A stretch of 64,000 nt of DNA from Bolinopsis microptera (lineage: Eukaryota; Ctenophora; Tentaculata; Lobata; Bolinopsidae), in the NCBI RefSeq assembly GCF_026151205.1, contig NC_087083.1:2866536-2930535 (forward strand). Direction: 5' to 3'. How positions within the stretch are numbered: the stretch's first letter is position 1; each line of letters opens with the position of its first letter. Both the position numbers and the translations under genes were made by a program. Below are positions 41,353 through 53,000 of the stretch, one piece after another. The notes under the pieces were generated by a model. That model made no database searches. It saw only the letters and a program-made list of their open reading frames with translations, and was not told the DNA's origin.

Positions 41353-43115
41353 ACTAATTAGTGACTTGTTGGTGTTTTTGTAATTGACAGTACAGTTTTA
41401 AGAAAAGTGCCTGATCTTTACCGCGCATTAATTGATGATTATAATGGACAATAAGAAAATACCATTTTTTGGTAATTTTCCGTAATGCTCTCAAATGTCT
41501 TCGATCAAGAGTTTTTCATTATTTCCTGGTCTCGTTTCCAATTTGAAATTTTCAATCCTGGATTGCATTTGTGTTCATACCAAATTATTGTAATTGTATT
41601 TAGCATCGCCTTAAGGATGTTCAATGTTCATTGTTGCACCTGAACCATAATTAAAATTGCACAAAAAAGTATTGTATCACAACGCTGGCAAGCATAACCG
41701 TTACTGTTTAGTACCTGATATTGAGAAACTGTTAAGATTCAATCTGGCAGGTTTGATCGTATTCTTCTGTTTACTGTAACAGCTGAAATACTCCTCGTTA
41801 CTTTCTTATAGCTTTATATTCATGGCCGTTGTGGTTTACAATAACACAAGATTAGCTAAATAAATCACTATAAGTTATTTAGAATAAAATATATAATAGT
41901 AAATTGATAATGATTGGTGGAATGACGATTTAATTGTCTGGATGCTGCAAAATATTCACGTACTTGAAAATGCAGGGTAGGATATAGTCTTCACAAAATA
42001 AATAACAGTTAGGAATTAAGAGGTACGTAGTCTTTTTCACAGAATTGTCTCTTAAACTTTTGAGTTAATCTGCAGTCACTGAAAACGTTTGCAATCGATA
42101 ACCAAATGTACTCAAAGATTAAAATAGATATTATTTCAAAGTATGATGGCCTTCCTTAGGTTTATTGTTATGATTTAGGTGTAGCTCAAAATCTGCATTG
42201 GTATTAATTATTGGTCATGTCCACAAGTCCATGTACACTAATTATAAGCGCATTCTCCTTACTGCACATTAATTGAGTATGATCGACGATAAGATGATAT
42301 CATTTTTGGTAGTATTCCGTAATGGTTGTTAATTGATTTCTGATTAAAAGTTAAATATTATTGCCTGGTTGTTTTTTCGATTTAAAAATTTTCAATTCTG
42401 GAATACATTTGTGTTCATACCAAATTAAATTAATTTTATTTAGCATCACCTAAAAGATACTGATAGTTGAATAATATCGGGTTGAAAGATGTTCAATGTT
42501 CATTGTCGCACCTGAACCATAATTTAAATTGCACAAAAAAGCATTGTATTTTATTACCTGATATTGAGAAACTGTTAAGATTGAATCTGGCAGGTTAGAT
42601 CGTCTCCTTCTGTGTACTGTAACAGCTGAAATACTCCTCGTTACTTTCTTATAGCTTTATATTCATGGCCGTTGTGGTTTACAATAATACAAGATTGTGG
42701 TTTACAATAATACAAGATTAGCTAAATAAATCACTATTAGTTATTTAGAATAAAATATATAATAGTAAATTACTAATGTTCGGTAGAATGACGATTTAAT
42801 TGTATGGATGCTGCAAAATATTCACGTACTTGAAAATGCAGGGTAGGATATAATCGTCACAAGATAAATAACAGTTAGGAATTAAGAGATAGTCTTTTTC
42901 ACAGAATTGTCTCTTAAACTTTGGAGTTAATCTGCAGTCACTGAAACGTTTGCAATCGATAAACAAATGTACTCAAAGATTAAAATAGGAATTATTTCAA
43001 AGTATAATGGCCTTCCTTAGGTTTATTGTTATGATTTAGGTGTAGCTCAAAATCTGCATCGGTATTAATTATTGGTCATGTCCACAAGTCCATGTACACT
43101 AATTATAAGCGCATT

Positions 43116-43123
43116 CTCCTTAC
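43116..43123. repeat. hAT MITE target site duplication, left
   Basis: CTCCTTAC, repeated exactly at 43413-43420. Confidence 0.9.
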
Positions 43124-43412
43124 CAGTGGCGTAACGTTGCCTGTTGGCGCCCCCCTGCCGAAAAAAGCGCCCCCCTGTTGGCGCCCCCTCCCCTTTTGGT
43201 GCCCCTCCCTAAAATTGAACAAATTAGGTGATTTTAAAGAATACGCCGGTAAAATCTCTAAAAAAGTGTGTATCTAGAGCAAAACGCGCAGTTTTGCTAG
43301 TACTTTAGTTAAGTTTTCGAAATTGTCCCACATTCAAACGACGACTTGGCGCCCCCCTAAGACGGCGCCCCCCTGCACAGCGGGGTCAGCAGGGCCTTTC
43401 GTTACGCCACTG
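43124..43412. mobile_element. Intact hAT-type MITE (289 bp)
   Basis: Terminal inverted repeats CAGTGGCGTAACG / CGTTACGCCACTG and an exact 8-bp duplication CTCCTTAC identify a hAT non-autonomous element. It is inserted in only one of the ~840-bp tandem units, so it arrived after amplification. It is rich in GGCGCCCCC words. A truncated relative is at 28349-28532. Confidence 0.92.
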
Positions 43413-43420
43413 CTCCTTAC
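43413..43420. repeat. hAT MITE target site duplication, right
   Basis: CTCCTTAC, identical to 43116-43123. Confidence 0.9.
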
Positions 43421-44674
43421 TGCACATTAATTGAGTATAATAGACGATAAGATAATATCATTTTTTGTAATATTCCGTAATGGTTGTTAAGTGATTCCGA
43501 TTAAAAGTTAAATATTATTGCCTGGTTGTGTTTTCGATTTAAAAATTTTCAATTCTGGATTACATTTGCGTTCATACAAAATTAAATTAATATTATTTAG
43601 CATCATCTAAAAGATACTGATAGTTGAATAATATCCGGTTGAAAGATGTTCAATGTTCATTGTCGCACCTGAACCATAATTAAAATTGCACAAAAAAGCA
43701 TTGTATTTTAGTACCTGATATTGAGAAACTGTTGAGATTGAATCTGGCAGGTTTGATCGTCTCCTTCTGTGTACTGTAACAGCTGAAATACTCCACGTTA
43801 CTTTCTTATAGCTTTATATTCATGGCCGTTGTGGTTTACAATAATACAAGATTAGCTAAATAAATCACTATTAGTTATTTAGAATAAAATATATAGTAGT
43901 AAATTACTAATGATTGGTGGAATGACAATTTAATTGTCTGGATGCTGCAAAATATTCACGTACTTGAAAATGCAGGGTAGGATATAATCGTCACAAGATA
44001 AATAACAGTTAGGAATTAAGAGGTAGTCTTTTTCACAGAATTGTCTCTTAACCTTTGGAGTTAATCTGCAGTCACTGAAAAAGTTTGGAATCATTAACCA
44101 AATGTACTCAAAGATTAAAATAGGTATTATTTCAAAGTATAATGGCCTTGCTTAGGTTTATTGGTATGATTTAGGTACAGCTCAAAATCTGCTTTGGTAT
44201 TAATGATTGGTCATGTCCACAAGTCCATGTACACTAATTATAAACGCATTCTCCTTACTGCACATTAATTGATTATAATAGACGATAAGAAAATACTATT
44301 TTTGTAATATTCCGTAATGGTTGTTAAATGTTAAGTGATTCCGATTAAAAGTTTAAATAATATTGCCTGGTTGTGTTTTCGATTTAAAAATTTTCGATTC
44401 TGGATTACATTTGTGTTCAAACCAAATTAAATTATTTTTATTTAGCATCATCTAAAAGATACTGATAGTTGAATAATATCCGGTTGAAAGATGTTCAATG
44501 TTCATTGTCGCACCTGAACCATAATTTAAATTGCACAAAAAAGCATCGTATTTTAGTACCTGATATTGAGAAACTGTTAAAATTGAATCTGGCAGGTTTG
44601 ATCGTCTCCTTCTGTGTACTGTAACAGCTGAAATACTCCTCGTTACTTTCATATAGCTTTCTACTAAACCATAT

Positions 44675-45062
44675 TACTGGTAATGTGGTAATGTGATAAT
44701 GTGGTGATGTAGTAATATGATAATGTGATAATGTGGTTTAGTAATAATGTGGTAATGAAGTATTATGATAATGTGATAATGTGATAATGTGGTGATGTAG
44801 TAATATGATAATGTGATAATGTGGTTTAGTAATAATGTAATAATGTGGTAATGTGATAATGTGGTAATGTGGTAATATGGTAATGTGGTTATGTGGTAAT
44901 GTGGTAATGTGGTAATGTGGTAATGTGGTAATGTGGTAATGTGGTAATGTGGTAATGTGATAATGTGGTAATGTAATAATGTGGTAATGTGGTAATGTGG
45001 TAATGTGGTAATGTGGTAATGTGGTAATGTGGTAGTGTGGTAATGTGGTAATGTGGTAATGT
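44675..45062. repeat. 8-bp satellite, ATGTGGTA orientation, left block
   Basis: About 48 units of ATGTGGTA with many single-base variants at the left end (ATGTGATA, ATGTAGTA) and cleaner units near the Penelope element. Frames such as HYHITTLP are by-products. Confidence 0.93.
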
Positions 45063-47093
45063 AACTTTTGATTTGTTTGGAGAGGCGAATCATACACAGT
45101 TTAGGCTCTTGAAATCTTCGAATTAAAAATCATCTTGAGAGAACCTCCTGAATAGAAATAAGTTAGGCTCATATTTAGGTAGAAACAAAACAGACTTAAA
45201 AACAAGAATCCCAAAAAATTCGTATGTATGGAAAAAAATTCTTTTATTTTAATTTAAATAAAATTTAACGGGACACCAATCATAATAAAACATAAATACT
45301 GACAAAAATTACGGAAGGCAAATAAATTACACAACAAAAATAACTAAACTTATCATCTTATAACTTTTATTCTATTAATCCCCAAAATATTAGTTCTGAA
45401 TATAGAAATTAATCGATGCTCTTCTCTATCAAGTTCTATTGCTGGACATTTCTTGACAAATGCAACTTTAAAATTAATAAGACTCATGGATTCCGGGTGT
45501 TCATTAAAGCAATGCTGCGATAAAGCTGATTTAGTATAGGACTTATCAGCATCTAATTTAAATTTACTCCTGTGCCCATTAAAACGTTGTCTCACTTCAG
45601 TGGTTGTCTGACCAAAATAGGTGCTCTCTCCTAAATTACTACCTGTACAAATACTACACTGGGCAACATATATTACATTTTTGTCTCTACAGCTCAAACT
45701 CATGTCCAGGATAACTTCTTTTCCATTGACCATTACTTTCTTTCCACTCTCAAATAATAGGGGACAAGTTCCACATTTCTTACCACCACATGATTGGGAG
45801 GATGCTGTACGAAATTGGTGTTGGGCAACCCCTCGGCTAAGAGATCTATTCTTTATGACATAGTCATTAATTGCCTCGTGTTTCTTCAGGGCAAAGATAA
45901 TTCGTACATCACCTATCAATCTCTCTATATCCTCTTTCATGTCATGTACTACGGATTTAAGACTTTTCACCTCTTTGAAGTACTTTGTCGTGAACACCAA
46001 GGAACTTGTACTCTTTTCCTTCTTAGGGGCTATTCTGTGTGCTGCACTAGCATTTCTCAAGGCTCTTTCCACTGCTAAAGGCTCCAATTCGTCCAATTTG
46101 TCTGCGTTGTGCCCACATCTAGAAAGGTCGGTCTTCAGATCTTCCAAGTCTTTGAGGCTGGTGTGTTCCTGAGAGTTCCTTTTGATGACTCTAAGCAGTT
46201 GGCTGAATGCCACCGAATCAAATACTTGGGGAGGGTGGAAGCTAGTAGTGTTCAAATACTGTCTAGCGTCAGTCTTCTTCCTATAGAGTGAGTACTGGAT
46301 CTGGCCTTCTTCATCTAGGTACAGTTGGACATCAAGATAGTTCACAGTTGTATCAATCTGGGCGTCAGCAAACTGTATTCCGAAAGGTGCAGCTAGTCTG
46401 TTCAGCTCCTTGACGAAGTTGTTAAACTGCCGTTCTGTACCTCTCCATCTGCCAAGGATATCATCAATAAACCGTTTCCATAATCTAACCAGACCCCATA
46501 TACTCCATTCCCTTAACTTAAGTTTCTTGAACAATAACCAATGCATCGATATGTCTGCAATCTGTCTCGATATACAGTTACCTGTTGGTATCCCTTGTTT
46601 ACCAATGTAGGCCTCTTCCTCAAAGATGAAAAATGACTGATTCAAAATAAAATCACTGAACTTTGACACTACATTCTTTGTTTCAATGCTATGAATTGTG
46701 TCTTCCCTGAAAGCGTCATCCATGGCTTCCAGTGCCATTTCCACTGATATACTTGGGTAAAGGGCCACTACATCCAAAGTGAATAACAATGATTTGTCTC
46801 CTCTAGGCCACGACTTGTTGAGGTCCTCTACATAATCCAGTAAATTTGGTGTGTCCAAAAGAAATTCTGTCTTACAGTAATCTCGGCTGATATCAGTCAG
46901 GTATGGACTACACCACTTTTCTAATCTATAGAGTGGTCCTTGTCTAGTCGAGTGTACTAATCTCAAAGGAGGGGTTGTTTTGTTGACCATCTGTTCTTCC
47001 GTGCATTTATGCACTTTGAACAAAGGATAAGGGTATGGGACAACTGTTTTGAACACAGGAGATTGTTTTCTTCCACCGTTTTCTGTGACACCA
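45063..47093 (-). mobile_element. Penelope-like retroelement, 5'-truncated
   Basis: This ~2.03-kb non-satellite block lies between two arrays of the same 8-bp satellite. It carries the RT and GIY-YIG ORF, a ~290-bp 3' region, and no 5' UTR. At the right junction the reading frame is still open when it meets the satellite, so the N-terminal RT region is missing, as expected for incomplete target-primed copying. Target duplications cannot be told apart from the satellite units. Confidence 0.85.
45353..47056 (-). CDS. Penelope-like RT with GIY-YIG endonuclease
   Basis: A 567-codon frame without internal stops. RT landmarks: PYPLFKVHK near the start (9-17); motif A FTLDVVALYPSI (92-103, Asp95); motif B QGIPTGNCIS (154-163); motif C RFIDDI (195-200, Asp198/Asp199); YLDVQLYLD at 240-248. 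A Cys cluster C-x4-C-x2-C (423-431) leads into a GIY-YIG domain with VIYVAQC (461-467), YFGQT (480-484), Arg489 and a late Glu (545-546). This RT-linker-GIY-YIG order is diagnostic of Penelope-like elements. The frame is open upstream of the ATG to the junction at 47094; the first Met is not a genuine start. Intact catalytic residues imply a recent insertion. Confidence 0.93.
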   Translation of the reverse strand: MFKTVVPYPYPLFKVHKCTEEQMVNKTTPPLRLVHSTRQGPLYRLEKWCSPYLTDISRDYCKTEFLLDTPNLLDYVEDLNKSWPRGDKSLLFTLDVVALYPSISVEMALEAMDDAFREDTIHSIETKNVVSKFSDFILNQSFFIFEEEAYIGKQGIPTGNCISRQIADISMHWLLFKKLKLREWSIWGLVRLWKRFIDDILGRWRGTERQFNNFVKELNRLAAPFGIQFADAQIDTTVNYLDVQLYLDEEGQIQYSLYRKKTDARQYLNTTSFHPPQVFDSVAFSQLLRVIKRNSQEHTSLKDLEDLKTDLSRCGHNADKLDELEPLAVERALRNASAAHRIAPKKEKSTSSLVFTTKYFKEVKSLKSVVHDMKEDIERLIGDVRIIFALKKHEAINDYVIKNRSLSRGVAQHQFRTASSQSCGGKKCGTCPLLFESGKKVMVNGKEVILDMSLSCRDKNVIYVAQCSICTGSNLGESTYFGQTTTEVRQRFNGHRSKFKLDADKSYTKSALSQHCFNEHPESMSLINFKVAFVKKCPAIELDREEHRLISIFRTNILGINRIKVIR

Positions 47094-50000
47094 ATGTGGT
47101 AATGTGGTAATGTGATAATGTGGTAATGTGGTAATATGGTGATGTGGTAATGTAATGATGTGGTAATGTGGTGATTTGGTTATATGGTAATGTGGTTATA
47201 TGGTAAGGTGGTAATGTGGTAATGTGGTAATATTGTTATGTGGTAATGTGGTAATGTGGTAATGTGGTAATGTGGTAATGTGGTAATGTGTTAATGTGGT
47301 AATGTGGTCATGTGGTAATTTAATAATGTGGTAATGTGGTAATGTGGTAATGTGGTGATGTGGTGATGTGGTAATGTGATAATGTGGTAATGTGGTAATG
47401 TGGTAATGTGGTAATATGGTAATGTGGTAAAGTGATAATATGGTGATGTGGTAATGTAATGATGTGGTGATGTGGTTATGTGGTTATATGGTAATGTGGT
47501 AATGTGGTTATGTGGTAATGTGGTAATGTGATAATGTGTTAATGTGGTTATGTGGTCATGTGGTAATTTAATAATGTGGTAATGTGGTAATGTGGTAATG
47601 TGGGAATGTGATAATATGGTAATGTGGTAATGTGGTAATGTGGTTATGCGGTTATATAGTTATGTGGTAATGTGGTAATGTGGTAATGTGTTAATGTGGT
47701 TATGCGGTTATATAGTTATGTGGTATGTGGTAAATGTGGTTAATGTGGTAATGTGGTATGTGGTAATGTGGTAATGTGGTATGTGGTAATGTGGGAATGT
47801 GATAATATGGTAATGTGGTAATGTGGTAATGTGGTTATGCGGTTATATAGTTATGAGGTAATGTGGTAATGTGGTATCATGTGGTAATGTGGGTATGTGG
47901 TAATGTGGTAATGTGGTAATGTAATAATGTGGGTGATGTGGTGATGTGGTTATGTGGGAATGTGATAATATGGTAATGTGGTAAGAGGACTGTGGTTAAT
48001 GTGGTAATGTGGTAATGTGGTAATGTGATAATATGTTAATGTGGTAATGTGATAATGTAATAATGTGGTGATGTGGTGATGTGGGAAAGTGTTAATGTGG
48101 TAATGTGGTGATGTGGTAATTTAATAATGTGGTTATGTGGTAATATGGTGATGTGGTAATGTGGTAATGTGGTAATGTCGTGATTTAATAATGTGGTAAT
48201 GTGGTAATGTGGTAATGTGGTAATTTGGTAATGTGGTTATATGGTAATTAAATAATGTGGAAAAGTGGTAATGTGGTAATTTGGCAATGTGGTAATGTGG
48301 TGATGTTGTGATATGGTATTGTGGTAATGTGGTAATGTGGTAATGTGGTAATGTGGTTATGCGGTTATATAGTTATGTGGTAATGTGGTAATGTGGTAAT
48401 GTGGTAATGTGGTATGTGGTAATGTGGTAATGTGGTAATGTAATAATGTGGTGATGTGGTGATGTGGTTATGTGGGAATGTGATAATGTGGTAATGTGGT
48501 AATGTGGTAATGTGGTAATGTGGTAATGTGGTAATGTGATAATGTGTTAATGTGGTAATGTGATAATGTAATAATGTGGTGATGTGGTGATGTGGGAATG
48601 TGATAATGTGGTAATGTGGTAATGTGGTTATGTAATAATGTGGTGATGTGGTAATGTGGTAATGTGATAATGTGTTAATGTGGTAATGTGGTGATGTGGT
48701 AATTTAATAATGTGGTAATGTGGTTATGGGGTAATGTGGTTAAATTTGGTCATGTGGTTATATGGTAATGTAATTATGTGGAAAAGTGGTAATGTGGTAA
48801 ATTTGGCAATGTGGTTATGTGGTATGTTGTGATATGGTATTGTGGTTAATGTGGTAATGTGGTAATGTGGTATATGTGGCTTATGCGGTTATATATGTTA
48901 TGTTGGTAATGTGGTAATGTGTGATTGTAATGTGGTTGGTGATGTGGTAATTGTGTAATTTTTTATATGGTAATGTGGTATGTGGTAATGTGGTAATTTA
49001 ATAATGTGGTAATGTGGTAATGTGGTAATGTGGTTATGTGAAAATATAGTTAAGTGGTAATGTGGTAATATGGTAATGTGATAATGTGGTAATGTGGTTA
49101 TGTGATAATGTGGTAATATGGTTATATCGTTATGTGGTAATGTGGTAATGTGGTAATGTGGTAATGTGGTAATGTGGTTATGTGATAATGTGGTAATGTG
49201 GTAATGTGAAAATATAGTTAAGTGGTAATGTGGTAATATGGTAATATCCTTATGTGGTAATGTGGTCATGTGGTTATGTGGTTATATGGTAATGTGGTAA
49301 TGTGGTAATGTGGTGATATGTTAACGTGGTGATGTGGTGATGTGGTAATTTAATAATGTGGTAATGTGGTTATGTGATAATGTGGTAATGTGGTTATGTG
49401 AAAATATAGTTAAGTGGTAATGTGGTAATATGGTATATCCTTATGTGGTAATGTGGTCATGTGGTTATGTGGTTATATGGTAATGTGGTAATGTGGTAAT
49501 GTGGTAACGTGGTGATGTGGTAATGTGGTAATTTAATAATGTGGTAATGTGGTTATGTGATAATGTGGTAATGTGGTTATGTGAAAATATAGTTAAGTGG
49601 TAATGTGGTAATATGGTAATATCCTTATGTGGTAATGTGGTCATGTGGTTATGTGGTTATATGGTAATGTGGTAATGTGGTAATATGGTAACGTGGTGAT
49701 GTGGTGATGTGGTAATTTAATAATGTGGTAATGTGGTTATGTGATAATGTGGTAATGTGGTTATGTGAAAATATAGTTAAGTGGTAATGTGGTAATATGG
49801 TAATGTGGTAATGTGATAATGTGGTAATGTGGTAATGTGGTAATGTGGTAATGTGATAATGTGGTAATATGGTTATATCGTTATGTGGTAATGTGGTAAT
49901 GTGGTAATGTGGTAATGTGGTAATGTGGTTATGTGATAATGTGGTAATGTGGTAATGTGAAAATATAGTTAAGTGGTAATGTGGTAATGTGGTAATGTGG

Positions 50001-53000
50001 TAATGTGGTAATGTGGTGATGTGGTGATATGGTATTGTGGTAATGTGGTTATGTGGTATGTGGTAATGTGGTAATGTGGTAATGTGGTAATGTAATAATG
50101 TGGTGATGTGGTTATTAGGAATGTGGTAATGTGGTAATGTGGTAATGTGGTAATGTGGTCATGTGGTTATGTGGTTATATGGTAATGTGGTAATGTGGTA
50201 ATATGGTAACGTGGTGATGTGGTGATGTGGTAATTTAATAATGTGGTAATATGGTAATGTGGTAATGTGGTAATGTGGTGATGTGGTAATTTAATAATGT
50301 GGTAATGTGGTAATATGGTAATATGGTGATGTGGTAATGTAATAATGTGGTAATGTGGTGATGTGGTGATGTGGTGATATGGTATTGTGGTAATGTGGTT
50401 ATGTGGTATGTGGTAATGTGGTAATGTGGTAATGTAATAATGTGGTGATGTGGTGATGTGGTTAAGTGGGAATGTGGTAATGTGGTAATGTTGTAATGTG
50501 GTAATTTATTAATGTGGTAATGTGGTGATGTGGTAATTTGGTAATGTGGTTATATGGTAATTTAATAATGTGGTAATGTGATAATGTGTTAATGTGGTAA
50601 TGTGGTAATGTGGTAATGTGGTAATGTGGTTATGTGGTTATATGGTAATGTGGTAATGTGGTAATATGGTAATGTGGTGATGTGGTAATTTAATAATGAC
50701 CCCTATGGTAATGTGGGGTAATATGGTAATGTGGTAATGTGGTAATGTGGTGTTGTGGTGGTAATTTAATAATGTGGTAATGTGGTAATATGGTGATGTG
50801 GCTAATTTAATAAATGTGGTAATGCTAACAGGTAATGTGGTAATATGGTGATGTGGTAAATGTAATATGTGTTAATGTGGTAATGTGGTTATGTGCGTAT
50901 GTGGTTATTGTTTACCTATTAACATATTACATATTACCATATTACCATATTTACCATATCCAACAAACAAACAAACAACACCCCAACCAACCAAAAACAA
51001 CCCCCCCCCCCCCCCCACCCATTATCCCCCCCCCACCACCCACTCCCCCCCCCACCACACCCCCCCCCCCCCCCCCCCCTCCCCCACACCCCCCACCCCT
51101 ATGGTAATGTAATCATGTGGTGATGGGGAGGAATGTACGGAATGTGGTAATGTGGTTAATGTGGTATTGTGGTAATGTGCGTTATGTGGTTATATGGTAA
51201 TGTGGTATGTGGCTAATGTGGTAATATGGCTATACGTCCGGTCGATGTGGTGATGTGGTAATTAATAATTTGTTTATAATGGTAATGTGGTAATGTGGTT
51301 AGGTGGTATTGTGGTATTGTTGGGTAATTTAATAATGTGTGGTAATGTGGTTATGTGATAATGTGGTAATGTGGTTATGTGAAAAATTTAGTTATGTGGT
51401 TAATGTTGAGTTTAATATGGTAATATCCTTATGTGGGTAATGTGGTCATGGCGGTATTGGGGTAATGTGATAATGTGGTTGGTAATGTGGTAATGTGGTG
51501 CGTAAGGTGGTAATGTGATAATGTCGGTATTGGTTTTACTCGTTATGTGCGTAAGGTGGTAATGTGGTAATTGTGGTAATGTGGTTTATGTGGTTATGTG
51601 TTAATGTGGTATACTAAGTGGTTAATTGTGAGAAGTTAGTGAGCCTGCGCTAATGTGGTATTGTCGGTTAGGTGGGTGATATGTTAAAGTGGTGATGTCG
51701 GGTGATTGGTATAATTTATTAATGTGCGTTATGTGGTTTTGTGAAAATGAATATATAGTTATGTGGTATTGTGGTTATGTGGGTAATATCGCGTAATGTG
51801 GTAACTTGGTAATGAAGTTATGTGAAAAATGATGTAAATTTTAGTTTATGTGGTATGTGGTTATGTAGGGTATATGGTAATGTTCCACCCCCTCCCCTCC
51901 CCCCCCCCCCCCCCCCCCCCTATGTAATAGGGATTATATATTTATTTGGTAATAGGGTAATGTCGGTAATGTATCGGTTAAATGTCAGGTAATGGGGTAA
52001 TGGTAATGTGGGTAATGTCGCGTGATGTGGTAAGGTAGTTATTTTATGGTTTTATGGTAATGTGGTAATGGTGATAATGTGGGGTAATATGGTTAATTTT
52101 TGTTTGTCGGGTTATTTGCCCGGTATTGGGAAATGTGGTTATTGTGTAAATGTAAATATTCGTTATGTCGGTTTGGTGGTTTGGGACCCCCCCCGGTAAT
52201 ATGGTAATGTGGTAATATGGTAATAATTATGTGGTAGTATGGTAATGTGGTAATGTGGTAATGTGGTAATGTTGTAATGTGTAAAAGTGGTCCTGTGGTT
52301 ATGTGGTAATGTAGTTATGATGGTAATATGGTAATGTGTAATATGGTAATGTAGTTATGTGGTAATATGGTAATGTGTAATGTGGTAATGTTGTAATATG
52401 GTAATATATTATGTGGTACTATGTAATGTGGTAATATGGTACTGTGGTAATGTGGTAATGTGGTAACTATGTTAATATATTTATGTGGTAATATTGGTAA
52501 TGTGATATGTGGTTATGTGACACTGACAATCTCGTTATGATGGTAATGTGTGGTAATGTGGTAATATGGTACTGTGGTAATTGTTAATATATTTATGTGG
52601 TAATATGGTACTGTGGTAATGTGGTAATGTGGTAATGTTGTAATGTGGTAATGTGGTAATGTGGTTATGTGGTAATGTAGTTTATGTGGTAATATGGTAA
52701 TGTGGTAATATGGTAATGTAGTTATGTGGTAATATGGTAATGTGGTACAGTTGGTAATGTGGTAATGTTGTAATGTGGTAATGTGGTAATGTGGTTATGT
52801 GTATGTAGTTATGTGGTAATATGGTAATGTGGTAATATGGTAATGTAGTTATGTGGTAATATGGTATGTGGTAATGTGGTAATGTGGTAATGTGGTAATG
52901 TGGTAATGTGGTAATGTGGTAATATGGTAATGTGGTAATGTGGTAATGTGGTAATGTGGTAATGAAGTTATGTGAAAATGAAAATATAGTTATGTGGTAA

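Larger units (their letters stand above)
41395..44660. repeat. About 3.5 tandem copies of a ~840-bp unit
   Basis: The word GCACATTAATTGA (GCGCATTAATTGA in the first) occurs at about 41426, 42264, 43422 and 44261, giving units of ~840 bp once the 289-bp MITE in the second unit is removed. Shared blocks include CATTCTCCTTACTGCACATT, TATTCATGGCCGTTGTGG and GGTTTATTGTTATGATTTAG. The last copy stops at about 44660, where the satellite starts. No coding sequence is seen in the unit. Confidence 0.9.

Noticed and set aside
44674..45097. HYHITTLP repeat frames
   Set aside because: They are translation of the 8-bp satellite, whose 24-bp multiple spans eight codons.
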